Positions 1 to 10,177 of a stretch of DNA of 64,000 bases are shown here, piece by piece (within the stretch, counting starts at the first letter, position 1; each line of letters begins with the position of its first letter). The translations under genes and the position numbers were made by a program. This DNA is from JAHDHW01 sp965277415 (GTDB lineage Bacteria > Bacteroidota > Bacteroidia > Chitinophagales > Saprospiraceae), in assembly GCA_965277415.1 (NCBI GenBank), contig CBDICS010000086.1, forward strand, positions 62,001-126,000, in the 5' to 3' direction. Below the pieces are notes generated by a model. It saw only the letters and a program-made list of their open reading frames with translations, had not been told where the DNA came from and searched no databases.

Positions 1-1
1 T

Positions 2-139
2 CCCGTTAATCTTAGCATAGCTGGTTGTGATAATTTTAAAGAATTAATTCGACAACTAAATGATGGAGAAGATATATCCTCTTTATCGGAAGCGTTTATT
101 CATAAATGTTTAGAAGACATAAAATTAATAACTGAGTAG
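2..139 (+). CDS. 3' end of an unidentified protein (partial)
   Basis: The window begins inside this gene. Reading frame 2 is open for 45 codons and stops at TAG 137-139; the other forward frames are broken at once. The visible tail ends in SEAFIHKCLEDIKLITE and looks like a soluble, helical, acidic C-terminus. I do not recognise the family and see no motif that would name it. It runs toward the Tc toxin TcA gene on the other strand (convergent), with about 520 bp between them. The terminator at 611-645 is oriented to end transcripts from this side. Confidence 0.6.
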   Translation, partial: PVNLSIAGCDNFKELIRQLNDGEDISSLSEAFIHKCLEDIKLITE

Positions 140-505
140 AGTTTATCATTTCTTAAATCAATAAATTATTTTCTGTTTGTTTCATTGTTCATTTCTTTCA
201 AATACTAAGTTCCAATGAATGAAAGTAATTATAATATAAAAAACTTTTGAACAGCTTAGAGCTAATTCAGAAGAATCGCTGCGATTATTGAAGGAGACCT
301 TTCTTGGGGGTATTAAGCTTTGTGAGTAGTCAGGAATTGCTTGCTGGCTTAATTGGAAGATGTTGTTTCATCAAGAATTAAAGAAAATCTTCTAATGCTG
401 GAATTTATGGAATTGAGGTATCTTTTGACAAACAAAGACTGGAAGTCTAATTTTTTTTGAAAAAATATTTAACTTTCTTTAAAGAAGAGAAAATGACGTA
501 ATTTT

Positions 506-527
506 GTTTCACCAAAGTTTCACCAAA
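506..527. repeat. perfect tandem 11-bp repeat
   Basis: Two adjacent identical copies of GTTTCACCAAA (506-516 and 517-527) in otherwise AT-rich non-coding DNA, upstream of the terminator at 611. An 11-bp period is one helical turn, so both copies face the same side of the helix. This would suit a small DNA-binding protein or recombinase. No further copies were seen in the window. Confidence 0.6.
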
Positions 528-610
528 TAAAAAAAATCAAAATAATAAACTGACTATAAGCACATTACATAAAACATTGATAGTCCTTGAGGAAGCGCAC
601 TAAGAATTAA

Positions 611-645
611 GGCTCTACAGAAATGTAGAGCCTTTTTTCTTTTTA
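611..645 (+). terminator. rho-independent terminator
   Basis: A perfect 9-bp stem, GGCTCTACA (611-619) and TGTAGAGCC (624-632), encloses the loop GAAA and is followed by a T-rich run (TTTTTTCTTTTT). The T-run is on the plus strand, so it ends transcripts coming from the left. It could work only weakly for the TcA gene, which ends at 662 on the minus strand. Confidence 0.85.
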
Positions 646-661
646 TGAGCAAGAATGAATA

Positions 662-3600
662 TCAATTATCCAAGGTGTAACTCATAAGAATAAATGTATA
701 ATTATCTTTTTCAATAAGATTCTTATCTACCTCCAAATCTGATTGATGATTTTCATTTGGGTCATTTAACTGATTAATGAAAGTATTAAGATTTGTTATA
801 ATGGCACTGTTGTCAATAAGGTCCAATTTCTGATCCTCGTTGATCGTGAACAAGTGAATTTCAAGGTTTTCAATTTGCTTGCCTTGTGTCAGGTAATTAA
901 AATACTCTTTCTTAATAAGGGCTTTGAAATTATCATCGCCTGTTTCAAACTGATGCCATTCCCCCGCAAAATCATGACGCAGACTAAATAGTCGATGCAT
1001 AACTGGAACACTGTTTAAAATACTGGTCAGGTTTTGGAAAGCTGCATTTTTAAAGGAAGCCTGCCCTTGTCTTGCACAATATCGAACATGGAAAACAACA
1101 TCAGTAATTGTATTATAATCAAACTGCCGCATAGAGATGTCATCCGGATCATTAGGATTGTTAGGTAGTTCCAACTTCCAGTTACTAATCACACCTGCAT
1201 TTTCAAAAGGCAAATATCTTTCGTCTCTAAGATTGGGCTCGAACAATCCACTGTCGTTTTGGCCACTACTGGTGACCATGGATTTGGTTCCTGAAAAATA
1301 TCTTTCAAAATGGGAATCATCCATGATACCATTCAGTAAACTATCATCTATTCTTATTTTGCTATCTTCTAACGAGAGTGTACAATTGATATTCGTATAA
1401 GGCCCTGATATTGCAGGAATCGAAATGGCTACATTCATTATTCGGCGCATGTAATGCCCTGCGTTATCCAGATCGAATAACCATTCTGGTAATTCTATAT
1501 TGCAAACACCTACAGCTTTCAATTGTAATAATGCTTCCGGAGCAAGTTGACGTAAAGAGATATGTTTAGTTAGTTCAAATTCCCGGATATCTTTATCGAG
1601 ATATGCCATATCCAATCTTTGTAAATCAAGCCCAAGTTGCTCCCCGGCAAGGAGCCCTTTCTTGAGACTATCCCAATAGCCAAATTTAATAATAGGTTTA
1701 TGATCTCTTTTCAATTGAACCTCCATGCATTTTTCAGCTTTTTTGGCGGTATCATAGGCCAGTTGATAAGATTGGAAATAAGTAGCAGATACTTTCCCGA
1801 GCATATAGTCATACAAATCTTCATTGGTGAATTTATTTCGGAGATACTCGTTTATTTCATTTGAGTTTTTAATTTGTAATTTTTGGCTTTTGATCTCTTT
1901 TTCTGCAATAGACAGGCGGATTTCTGCTGCGATTATTTGCTGATCGATTTGCTTTAAATCCAAGGCAGCAGTTTTAGCCTGGAATTTCCAGTCGTCCATT
2001 CGGCGTTGGTGGCCGCCGTGGACATTCGCCATATTACCACCAATAGCATTAATACTCGCTAATGTACCAAGCACATCTGCTGCTGCCCTTGTACCTGCCC
2101 CCATGTGTGACCCTCCATAGGTAAAGCCTGATGCAAAAGGCGGCCCAACTTTAACATCTGGAACTTTATGCATTATACTAGCAGCAATCTGTGCGGTGGA
2201 TTGTGCAGTTTGCAATAAAATACCTAATCCTAAAGAATTAAAATATAATGATTCGGATGAATTCTTAAATTCTCTACTCTCATAATAATTCTTTCGCTCC
2301 TCTATTACTTTTCGAGAAGCTCGGAGACTTTTTACGTTAATTTTCGCTTCCTCTTTCTGCTGTTCTTTAATATCAAGAATTAAATCCAATAATTTAAGTT
2401 CCTGATTGTTGCGTAGTAGAGCCAATTCTTCCGCATCTTTTTTCTCCAAAACAGACAAGAGTAAACTGCCTAGATTCTTAACATCATTACAGATATCTTT
2501 CGCCTTCTGGATCATAACCTGAAAACGATAATTGGGCAGACTGGCATTAATGTCTGCAAGGATAGAATTCAAATCGAGGCCAGCCGCAGTGGCACGAACC
2601 AATTGACCCGGATCAATCGGTGGTTGGAAAACTGGTAACTGACGTATCACCCCATCGATATTCATACAATTCCGAATCTTAAACAATCGATCGGCTACAG
2701 TCTCCCAATAAGCCAGCAACTCGCTATTTCCTGGAAGGCAAAAGAAAGACATCAGCAAAGGATTGTCTGCATCACTGGGAACATTTGTATCTGATGGAGA
2801 AATGAAATTTTGTATAGCGACTTTGGCATTGCTGAATGCGTCTAATTCTCCCTGAACAGTAAGGGAGGTATAAGAGCTGTCCACAGGCTCTGCTCGTGGA
2901 GGAATTCGTAGAGGCTTTTTACCTAACATATTAGCCGCCAGAATATAGAGTTGGGTTGCTTCATTAATGGACTCCAATGTATCTCTTTGAAAAAGCTGAT
3001 CACCCCAGGAAATCAAATTATCAACATACTTCATAACTGTCGAACGCATATAAGCCGAATTTCTTAATCGGGCGACTGCATGTGGATTAAAAGGATATCT
3101 TTCCCAATTGTCTAGTTGAGCTTTAAGATCGGCCTCATTTTCTTCTTGACTGAGCAAATCAGCTATTGGCAATAAACCATCTGCTATTTCTTTTTTAAAA
3201 GGTTTTGTTTTCCAAAAACGAGCTATTCCGGAATCCGTTGAAGAGGTCTCCGTCGGATCAAAAATATAGTGGAACCATTTTCTGGCTTCATCGAATTTTT
3301 GATTTTGCGATAGTCGGGTCGCTATGTAGAGTGGGATGTGAAAGAACAATTCCCAGTTGTAAATGGAATAAGTACCTGAGTAATCAAAATCCTGACTGGC
3401 TTTCGGATAGGGCTTTAAAAGATATCGGCCCGGATCATATTTATTACTGGGTATCAATGCTTTTTCTTCTGGATTCTGGTTTGCTTCTGAATAGAATTCA
3501 TCAAGTCCATGAGTGTTAATTGTTTTTATAAAATCGCAAACAAAGGGATGAAAGTTGGTTTGGAATTTATAATGGTTTTTTAAAAAAAGATGGTTAGCTC

Positions 3601-6600
3601 CCTTCGAAGAACAAAAGACATCTACAAAGGTAGTAGGAACTGTATTTGGATTGGCCAACACGTCCGCAGGAACCAAATCAATATTTGTATTTAAACCCAA
3701 AGAGGAATCAAAATTATCTCTGGCTAATACCTTATTGACATCATTATCGAAAGCCTGGTCAGGTGACTCTAAAGAGATATTTTTAATGGGTTTAGCATAA
3801 AAATTATCCCTTTTGGAGTTAAAGAAAAAATTCGGATTATTTTGACAATGTACATTATGATGTTTTGGTAATATTTGGAAGTCTTCCTCGACATTTTTAA
3901 AGATAGAGTACTTTCTGATTTTAGGATCTAATATTGGACCGCAAGAAATGGGCTTATAAAAACCATTATCATAAATTTTTAAATTATCTGAAAAGTTTTT
4001 CTCCAATTTCATGGTACTAAATTGCAGTCCAATTGGTACCCTGAAACATTTATTATTTCCAACGGTTACTTTCAAAACATTTGGAGAACCGTTACAATAA
4101 TCAAAATTAAAAGATTTTACGAAAGAGATATTATTTACTCCCGCAGGCGGATCGCCGAAGGTTTGAAAAGAACCAAAGGTATAAACCTGAATGAGTAATT
4201 CATCTTCTTTAAATGCGGAGTTCATGGAAATAAAATGTTTGGTCTTTAAATCCAATCCTCCAATTTTAATAAAATCATTAGATAAGCTCTTGCCCCCCCA
4301 TTTATTCTTTTTATACTCACTCCAGGCTAGTTTCATTTCCAAAAACTTAAGCGGCGTATTGTCACTGGTAATATTTCCTCCCTCTAGGCTTGATAGCAAT
4401 TTTAGAGAGACATTACTCTTCTCTTCTTTCTCTTCAAATAAGCCCCAGAACAAATACAGTCGTCCATTCCAAACAACTGGCAAAATATGATCGCCTTCAA
4501 TATCCAGATCAATTTTTTCCCAAGCAGACCAGACTGAATTCTCCTGTTTGCGGTAGTAATAATGATGTGGAATATTATTCGTTCTTCCTATCACATGCAT
4601 GATTCTAGTTTCCTCTTCTAAGAAAAAACCCATGGTTTCCAGATTGGCAATCTCATCAAGACCTTCCAAATATTCCTGAAGTGCCTCCTGAGCGATTTCA
4701 TCCGTTATCTCATTTTGTCCAAGCTTCTTTACTAGTTTTTTAAATAAGGGTGTTTTATCATCCCGTAATTCCGGTTCTATCCAATTTTCTGGATAAAGAA
4801 ATACCTTGCGATTGGCTTCCCATACTCGATATATTTTTCGCCATTTATTCCATTGTGTTCCAAAGTCATTAGTCAGTGAAACACCAGGTTCCAGATTCAT
4901 CAGACAGCGGTCGATGAAAAGTTGAATACTAAGCGTGGCTTGCTTGATCCTCGAGGTTTTCATACAGGCAGCCATCTCCGTGTCAATGAGGAAATGTTCG
5001 TAGATAGCGTTGGAGTCTCGGAAATCGGGCAAGGCAGCATTATCAGTTGTCAATATAAAAGAGACCAGCGCATCCCGCTTTATTTCTCTAAGTTGATCGC
5101 TAAGTGGTTTGACTATTTCCAACCAGGTGGATTCATCGTATTTGGATTTGAGTAAACTCTTGGCGATAGTCTCCTCTCCGTCCTCGGCAGTTAAGGCAAG
5201 CAGTTGATCGGTAGAACTTCCATATTGCTGGGCTGTTCGAATACATTGTAAAACGTTGAGGAGATGAGTGGAATTAGTGTAATCATCAGGGAAATCAAGG
5301 TTTAATATTCCTTTATCCAAAGTATCCAATGGATTGCCTAATAATAATTCAAAAGATTCTGGTTCGATATCCAATAAATTGGCCAGCGTATTTGTAAAAT
5401 TATTTTTGGATAGATTATTTCCAGGGAATGCATGATCAAATAAGGTATACCAATCTGGAGGAACAACAATTAATGCATTTCTAAAATGAACCAGTTGCAC
5501 TAATTTTTCAAGAGGTGCAAATAATAAATTGGCTGATGCATTTTCCGGTAACTTCCAAATTTCAGAAAGGCCGAATGCCGAATCATTTTTAAAAAAATAA
5601 ATAAACTCCTCCGGAGATAATTTTAATTTGGAAATCAATTTATCCAACCGTTTCCAAACCTTATCCACTAAAAGGTAAGTATCTTTTAAATCCTCAAACC
5701 CCCAGGTTACCTGCTCTGCTGCATCAATAGAAAAAACAGGTCTTTCACCATTAATAAATTCATCATCCAAAAATAAAGAAATAGCATCTGAAGTATTATC
5801 CGCTGTCGATTTGACAAAATTGTTGATCAGTAAAAATGCAATTTCCGAATCTGTATCTAACTCAGCGGCCAGGGCATTAGCGATAAAGGCATTATGACTT
5901 TTTAGCTTTTCAGTAGCCTGTGCCGCATCAGGAAACTGGATAGCTATTTGTTGCAAACCCTCTTGTATCGTCGTCAATGCCCTTGCTATATCTGTATCTA
6001 AGAATGGCTCATAATTATCTTCTCTATTCGTCAACAGATCACTCAATTCATTCATTTTAAAACCAGAAGATTGAGCGATTTTAATCTTATCGACTATCTT
6101 GGTAGAAATTCCAAAAGGAGTGATGCCTTGCAGATCGATGGACTTAATCAGATCAATCGCAAATATTATATCTTCCAAAGACATTCTGAGCATTCTTGCC
6201 AATAGCTTAAATCGATAAAATACACTTAGATTAAACAAGGTTAAGTCCTCATTATTAAATGGGGTTCCGCTTAATGTATTTACCAATATTTCAAAATCGT
6301 CCTGTGAAATTTTTAAAGCTGAAATTATCAGCGCAGATTTATCTCGAACTGAAACATTGGGATTGGCATTATTTTTTAAAGTAGTAAAATCTGCAAAATC
6401 AGGATCAAGTGGCTGGCTGATTTTTTTATTCAAAAACAGGCCTTCATAAAGTGAGGTGGTTTCTATCTTTCCATCTACCTGATGTTTGAAGTATTTATTG
6501 GTATCAAAAATATTCCATAGTAAGAAAACCTGTTGAGCCTCCAAACGGTAATCTTTTATCAATCGGGCGGCGTTTGCCAAGGGGACAATCAATTGATTAT

Positions 6601-9352
6601 TTATTTCGCTTGGAGTAAGGTTAAAGCTGCCAAAGGGTAATGCAGTAAACAGACGATCCAGATCAAAAATATCCCATTCCAGTTTTTTCCATAGACGGAT
6701 AAAACGCTGCAATTTGTCTGAGGTATCAGTGGCAATACCATTAAAAATCAAATCATCAATATTGCAGGTAGCTGGGTCTATAACTTGTTCTCCATCATCG
6801 GCGATTCTGGCGACTATCGTAATCGCTGCCTCACCAGCAGCATTTCGTGGGTTTATAAAATAACATTCTAAGAGTTGTAGTAAATCAATATAAGTGATTC
6901 CGGTTTCCTCTAAATAAGTCTTTACTTCCACCATAGATGGAGACCCAAGCTGAGTCGTTCCATTTATAATATCGAGCTCCTGCCTGGACAAGCCCAGATA
7001 ATCTGCTGCAATATCTACGCTATTGTAAACTGAATCATTTTGCTTTCCATAAAACAATTTTATCAACTCATATCGCTTGATATTTAATTTGTCCAGATAA
7101 AGTCTTGTTGCCTCCAAAGGCAAATTCAAGGGAAGTTTAAAAGAAGAATTAGCTGTTTTTAAAATAGTATAAGCAGCTGTATTGACATGTTCCGGAAAGG
7201 CATCCAATTCAGCAGCCATATTATTGGTTTGATGGGCAAGCGGAGTCACAGCGGGTGCAATAAGGTTTTCCAAAAGTTCATTCACCAAGTCAATATAAGG
7301 AAGTGGTGTATTGGTGTTTTTACAAGTCAGTAAGATGTCTTTTACATCTGGTCTTCTTTGAGAAAAAATATCAAAGGCAGATTCATTGACACTTTTTTGT
7401 TTCATAAACTGAAGTAGATCCACCAGATAAGCCGAGGGACTATAAACCGATTGGCAGTGTTCGCAATAACAAAGACTTTTATCTCCAAACATGTTTTGAT
7501 AATCCGAAGGCAGTGGTTCTGCACCATTGATGGCATAGACACTGATATCATGGCGGGTTTTATGTTTGACGATTAATGCCGTTGCCTGTTTGTCAACTTC
7601 AACAGATTTATTATAAATCGAATCTGCATTTTCTGCTCCTATTGTATTTCCAAAAGTTTTTTGAAAATCCAGTTTAGAGTAATTGCTTACCACGGAAGTG
7701 GCGGAGTCAATATTCTTATTTCTTAAAATGCTGATATCTTCATATCGAGGTGCAAGTTTAGACAATCGATTGATTGTTTTTAATTCTTTTTCCACTGCTT
7801 GTGGATTTCTTACTCCGTTTAGATCAGCTGCGTCAAATAAAGTATTGATCCGATTTGTTTGTAAATCAAAATCAGGGTTATTGGAAAAAAAGGTAGCCAG
7901 GTCTCGCGCTGTTCGTCCAAATGGATTTTGATTATCTTGAATAAGCTTGTTTCTAAAAACATCCGTTGGAAATAGATCACTGATTAAACCATTGAGGTTC
8001 TGGGCATAATTTTTAGTTTTTTCTTCCACTGTTTCTCCTTCTATTGAGTCGGGAAAGGTTTTGATCTGTCCGGAATCGACTAGCCTTTTTATTCTTTTTT
8101 TCCAGTCGGTTTGATTAAATTTTGCAAATCCTCTGAGTTCCTTTAATTCCGCATCCTGCTTTTGTTCTAAAATCAAGTTGGCAGTCAGAGGTGCCACTTC
8201 CATGGTTAGTTGATTGAGGCGAAGGGATGTTTGTAAGGTTTCTATTTTTTGAGCATCAAACCCATTTTCATTTTCTAGCGCTTTCCAGAATTGGTCGGGT
8301 TGAGATTCATGTTTTAAATAGGTGTTTACAAAAACCTTTTGTTCCGCAGCTTTAGGAATTGTGGTTCCAATAACTTTTTTAAAGGCGATGTTTTTCTCTG
8401 AATTACCTGTAAGGATAAATTCACTGCTCAAAGCATTTAGAATCTGGATTGTTTTGGTGATTTCCTTTTCCCATTTAGCAGAGATTATATTTTGCTCTAT
8501 TGCTAACTTGATTCCTTCCGAAATGCTTTCTCCGGTTAGGGATAGCAATTCCTCCATTTTCATAGGGTATTGCAATCTAAATAAACCATAAAAAATATTA
8601 GCTGCAATATCGGTCTTTGATGAAAATTGAAAAGCGATAGGCAGTTTGGCTATCTTACTTTCTTCTTCTCCGGTCTCTCCTGCCAGAAAGCTGATGTCCT
8701 TATATTCTTTATCTTCCCGTAAGTCCCCGATATTAAAATTATCTCCTGGCAAAAGCGGTTCGATGATCTTAATCAGATGATCAAATTCTGAAATGCCTCG
8801 GTAAGGACTTTGATCGGGTTTAAAATCCAAGACAAAATCATTGGGTACATTAAAATGGATTGGTGATTCTCCCAGGAGTTCAAAAAATCTATCTGTTCTT
8901 CGTAGTACCTTGATAAAAACATCTGCGGTTTTATTTTCATTTCTGATAAAGTCAATGTCATTATACTCAATATAATATTGCCCATTCTTATTAGTATAAA
9001 TTTGCCCCAATTGTTGTTCACTTCGAAGATCTTTATCATATACCTTCACCAATACATCAGCCAGTGGTTCATCATTATTATTATAAATCGTTCCACTGAT
9101 TTTTCTTTTCGGAAGCTTGATGGCTTTTTGGTAGAGGCTGTTGATTCGTTCAAATGTTTCTTGATCAACCACCCCGCTTATTTTAAGACCTTCCTTTTCT
9201 TGAATGATCTTGACAGTTTGCTCGCTGGCTTTTCCAAAATAATTTGCTTGTTCATCCAAGACTGGATAGCCGAGTGCTACCAGCATTTTTTTTAGTTGTT
9301 CGACTTCTTCTCCTTTGCTTTTGTATTTGAGGGTGGTATGTGGACGCTTCAT
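662..9352 (-). CDS. Tc toxin A component (TcA), translocation pore
   Basis: This 2896-aa protein is the pentameric A subunit of an ABC/Tc toxin, which binds target cells and injects the TcC tip through a helical channel. Residues about 8-75 form a peptidoglycan-binding-1-like domain and about 84-152 a carboxypeptidase-regulatory-like beta domain; both are extra to classic TcA. Near residue 630 the VRP1-type signature CYCEHCQSVYSPSAYLVDLL is clear. About 1500-1650 resembles the neuraminidase-like region (YLFWG). About 2330-2560 holds the long helices of the channel (WKFQAKTAALDLKQIDQQI), and about 2600-2890 the TcB-binding region. Classic TcA is 2300-2500 aa, so the N-terminal additions explain the extra length. 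Start ATG at 9352. It is the last gene of the minus-strand Tc locus; TcB-TcC lies upstream beyond three small genes. No signal peptide is seen, as is usual for TcA. Confidence 0.93.
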   Translation of the reverse strand: MKRPHTTLKYKSKGEEVEQLKKMLVALGYPVLDEQANYFGKASEQTVKIIQEKEGLKISGVVDQETFERINSLYQKAIKLPKRKISGTIYNNNDEPLADVLVKVYDKDLRSEQQLGQIYTNKNGQYYIEYNDIDFIRNENKTADVFIKVLRRTDRFFELLGESPIHFNVPNDFVLDFKPDQSPYRGISEFDHLIKIIEPLLPGDNFNIGDLREDKEYKDISFLAGETGEEESKIAKLPIAFQFSSKTDIAANIFYGLFRLQYPMKMEELLSLTGESISEGIKLAIEQNIISAKWEKEITKTIQILNALSSEFILTGNSEKNIAFKKVIGTTIPKAAEQKVFVNTYLKHESQPDQFWKALENENGFDAQKIETLQTSLRLNQLTMEVAPLTANLILEQKQDAELKELRGFAKFNQTDWKKRIKRLVDSGQIKTFPDSIEGETVEEKTKNYAQNLNGLISDLFPTDVFRNKLIQDNQNPFGRTARDLATFFSNNPDFDLQTNRINTLFDAADLNGVRNPQAVEKELKTINRLSKLAPRYEDISILRNKNIDSATSVVSNYSKLDFQKTFGNTIGAENADSIYNKSVEVDKQATALIVKHKTRHDISVYAINGAEPLPSDYQNMFGDKSLCYCEHCQSVYSPSAYLVDLLQFMKQKSVNESAFDIFSQRRPDVKDILLTCKNTNTPLPYIDLVNELLENLIAPAVTPLAHQTNNMAAELDAFPEHVNTAAYTILKTANSSFKLPLNLPLEATRLYLDKLNIKRYELIKLFYGKQNDSVYNSVDIAADYLGLSRQELDIINGTTQLGSPSMVEVKTYLEETGITYIDLLQLLECYFINPRNAAGEAAITIVARIADDGEQVIDPATCNIDDLIFNGIATDTSDKLQRFIRLWKKLEWDIFDLDRLFTALPFGSFNLTPSEINNQLIVPLANAARLIKDYRLEAQQVFLLWNIFDTNKYFKHQVDGKIETTSLYEGLFLNKKISQPLDPDFADFTTLKNNANPNVSVRDKSALIISALKISQDDFEILVNTLSGTPFNNEDLTLFNLSVFYRFKLLARMLRMSLEDIIFAIDLIKSIDLQGITPFGISTKIVDKIKIAQSSGFKMNELSDLLTNREDNYEPFLDTDIARALTTIQEGLQQIAIQFPDAAQATEKLKSHNAFIANALAAELDTDSEIAFLLINNFVKSTADNTSDAISLFLDDEFINGERPVFSIDAAEQVTWGFEDLKDTYLLVDKVWKRLDKLISKLKLSPEEFIYFFKNDSAFGLSEIWKLPENASANLLFAPLEKLVQLVHFRNALIVVPPDWYTLFDHAFPGNNLSKNNFTNTLANLLDIEPESFELLLGNPLDTLDKGILNLDFPDDYTNSTHLLNVLQCIRTAQQYGSSTDQLLALTAEDGEETIAKSLLKSKYDESTWLEIVKPLSDQLREIKRDALVSFILTTDNAALPDFRDSNAIYEHFLIDTEMAACMKTSRIKQATLSIQLFIDRCLMNLEPGVSLTNDFGTQWNKWRKIYRVWEANRKVFLYPENWIEPELRDDKTPLFKKLVKKLGQNEITDEIAQEALQEYLEGLDEIANLETMGFFLEEETRIMHVIGRTNNIPHHYYYRKQENSVWSAWEKIDLDIEGDHILPVVWNGRLYLFWGLFEEKEEKSNVSLKLLSSLEGGNITSDNTPLKFLEMKLAWSEYKKNKWGGKSLSNDFIKIGGLDLKTKHFISMNSAFKEDELLIQVYTFGSFQTFGDPPAGVNNISFVKSFNFDYCNGSPNVLKVTVGNNKCFRVPIGLQFSTMKLEKNFSDNLKIYDNGFYKPISCGPILDPKIRKYSIFKNVEEDFQILPKHHNVHCQNNPNFFFNSKRDNFYAKPIKNISLESPDQAFDNDVNKVLARDNFDSSLGLNTNIDLVPADVLANPNTVPTTFVDVFCSSKGANHLFLKNHYKFQTNFHPFVCDFIKTINTHGLDEFYSEANQNPEEKALIPSNKYDPGRYLLKPYPKASQDFDYSGTYSIYNWELFFHIPLYIATRLSQNQKFDEARKWFHYIFDPTETSSTDSGIARFWKTKPFKKEIADGLLPIADLLSQEENEADLKAQLDNWERYPFNPHAVARLRNSAYMRSTVMKYVDNLISWGDQLFQRDTLESINEATQLYILAANMLGKKPLRIPPRAEPVDSSYTSLTVQGELDAFSNAKVAIQNFISPSDTNVPSDADNPLLMSFFCLPGNSELLAYWETVADRLFKIRNCMNIDGVIRQLPVFQPPIDPGQLVRATAAGLDLNSILADINASLPNYRFQVMIQKAKDICNDVKNLGSLLLSVLEKKDAEELALLRNNQELKLLDLILDIKEQQKEEAKINVKSLRASRKVIEERKNYYESREFKNSSESLYFNSLGLGILLQTAQSTAQIAASIMHKVPDVKVGPPFASGFTYGGSHMGAGTRAAADVLGTLASINAIGGNMANVHGGHQRRMDDWKFQAKTAALDLKQIDQQIIAAEIRLSIAEKEIKSQKLQIKNSNEINEYLRNKFTNEDLYDYMLGKVSATYFQSYQLAYDTAKKAEKCMEVQLKRDHKPIIKFGYWDSLKKGLLAGEQLGLDLQRLDMAYLDKDIREFELTKHISLRQLAPEALLQLKAVGVCNIELPEWLFDLDNAGHYMRRIMNVAISIPAISGPYTNINCTLSLEDSKIRIDDSLLNGIMDDSHFERYFSGTKSMVTSSGQNDSGLFEPNLRDERYLPFENAGVISNWKLELPNNPNDPDDISMRQFDYNTITDVVFHVRYCARQGQASFKNAAFQNLTSILNSVPVMHRLFSLRHDFAGEWHQFETGDDNFKALIKKEYFNYLTQGKQIENLEIHLFTINEDQKLDLIDNSAIITNLNTFINQLNDPNENHQSDLEVDKNLIEKDNYTFILMSYTLDN

Positions 9353-9420
9353 AGTTGTTTTGATTTGGAATAAAAAGGGGTTTTAAATAATTATAATTAA
9401 GTTTTACTAATAATTCGATA

Positions 9421-9598
9421 TTTTTTTGACACAGAGATTCACAAAGTAGTACTGAGGGCACAAAGTCTAATTGTAAACTCTATTCAAATATTTTTATATG
9501 GTCAATACATCTATTTCTGATTATTTAAAATTTAAAAACAATCAGCATGTAACTTTGTGGACTTTGTGTTTTCTCTGTGGGCTCTGTGTCCAAAAAAT
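9421..9598. repeat. imperfect inverted CACAGAG/CACAAAG repeat pair
   Basis: The left arm (9421-9467) and right arm (9551-9598) are imperfect inverted copies rich in CACAGAG and CACAAAG, each bordered by a T or A run, separated by about 83 bp. The pair fills the gap between the small membrane-protein gene (stop at 9601) and TcA. It could fold in the transcript and attenuate read-through into TcA, or be a small non-coding mobile repeat. No coding potential is seen. Confidence 0.55.
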
Positions 9599-9600
9599 AA

Positions 9601-10119
9601 CTACTTTATAAAAGGCGGCATTTGGCTATTCCGCATAAAAAACATTATGAGCCAATTGATCAAAGTAAGTGCACCAAGTAAAAAAGGAATTTTGGTAATA
9701 CTCAGATATGCACAGTATTTGATTATTCCTTTAGTTTTTCTTTTTGCTCCTACCTCCTTTCCTTTATACCATCTGAGTCCTTTCATACTGTAAATATTTA
9801 TTGAAGCATCTCTAACTCCGCGTTGATACATTTTTACCAATGCCCGATCCTGCCAGCCGACAAAGCACCAAATGACAGAAATAAGGCTCCCTAATAATAT
9901 CGGAAACAGAGTAGCTTCAATATTTTTACCGTCCCCATCAAAAAGCAAATAACCCAGGAATCCAAATAGGGCCAATTCAATAGATAGAAAAAAATTAAAT
10001 CGGGTCCACAAACGACTTAAGTGATCTTTGAGGTAATCCACTTTCATCTCATAATCTCTTGAATAGAAATCCAATTTATCTTTATATGTAAGAGAATCTT
10101 CGTTTTTATTGTCCATCAT
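9601..10119 (-). CDS. small multi-pass membrane protein in the Tc locus
   Basis: A 172-aa protein with a charged N-terminus of about 40 residues and then hydrophobic segments around residues 42-62 (FFLSIELALFGFLGYLLF), 70-92 (LFPILLGSLISVIWCFVGW) and 140-162 near the C-terminus, so probably three membrane passes in the inner membrane. I do not recognise the family with certainty. It has a loose likeness to small octameric or SLATT-type membrane proteins, but no motif decides this. Start is one of two adjacent ATG codons (10117 or 10114). It lies between the TcB-TcC and TcA genes on the same strand, 58 bp after the next small gene, so it is probably co-transcribed with the toxin. Roles in toxin release, membrane sensing or self-protection are all possible. 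Confidence 0.75.
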   Translation of the reverse strand: MMDNKNEDSLTYKDKLDFYSRDYEMKVDYLKDHLSRLWTRFNFFLSIELALFGFLGYLLFDGDGKNIEATLFPILLGSLISVIWCFVGWQDRALVKMYQRGVRDASINIYSMKGLRWYKGKEVGAKRKTKGIIKYCAYLSITKIPFLLGALTLINWLIMFFMRNSQMPPFIK

Positions 10120-10177
10120 TTTATAAATTGTTTTTATTGTCGAGCCTGAATTAGAAACAAATCAGACTCATTATTAA

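Larger units (their letters stand above)
140..661. other. intergenic stretch without a convincing gene
   Basis: About 520 bp between the partial gene and the end of the TcA gene. It holds a perfect tandem 11-bp repeat (506-527) and a factor-independent terminator (611-645), entered separately. A short open stretch near 394-461 reads MLEFMELRYLLTNKDWKSNF but has no homology I can recognise and no context; it may be debris of a former gene. Confidence 0.5.

Noticed and set aside
394..461. Short plus-strand ORF MLEFMELRYLLTNKDWKSNF
   Set aside because: About 21 codons, no ribosome-binding context and no family; treated as non-coding.
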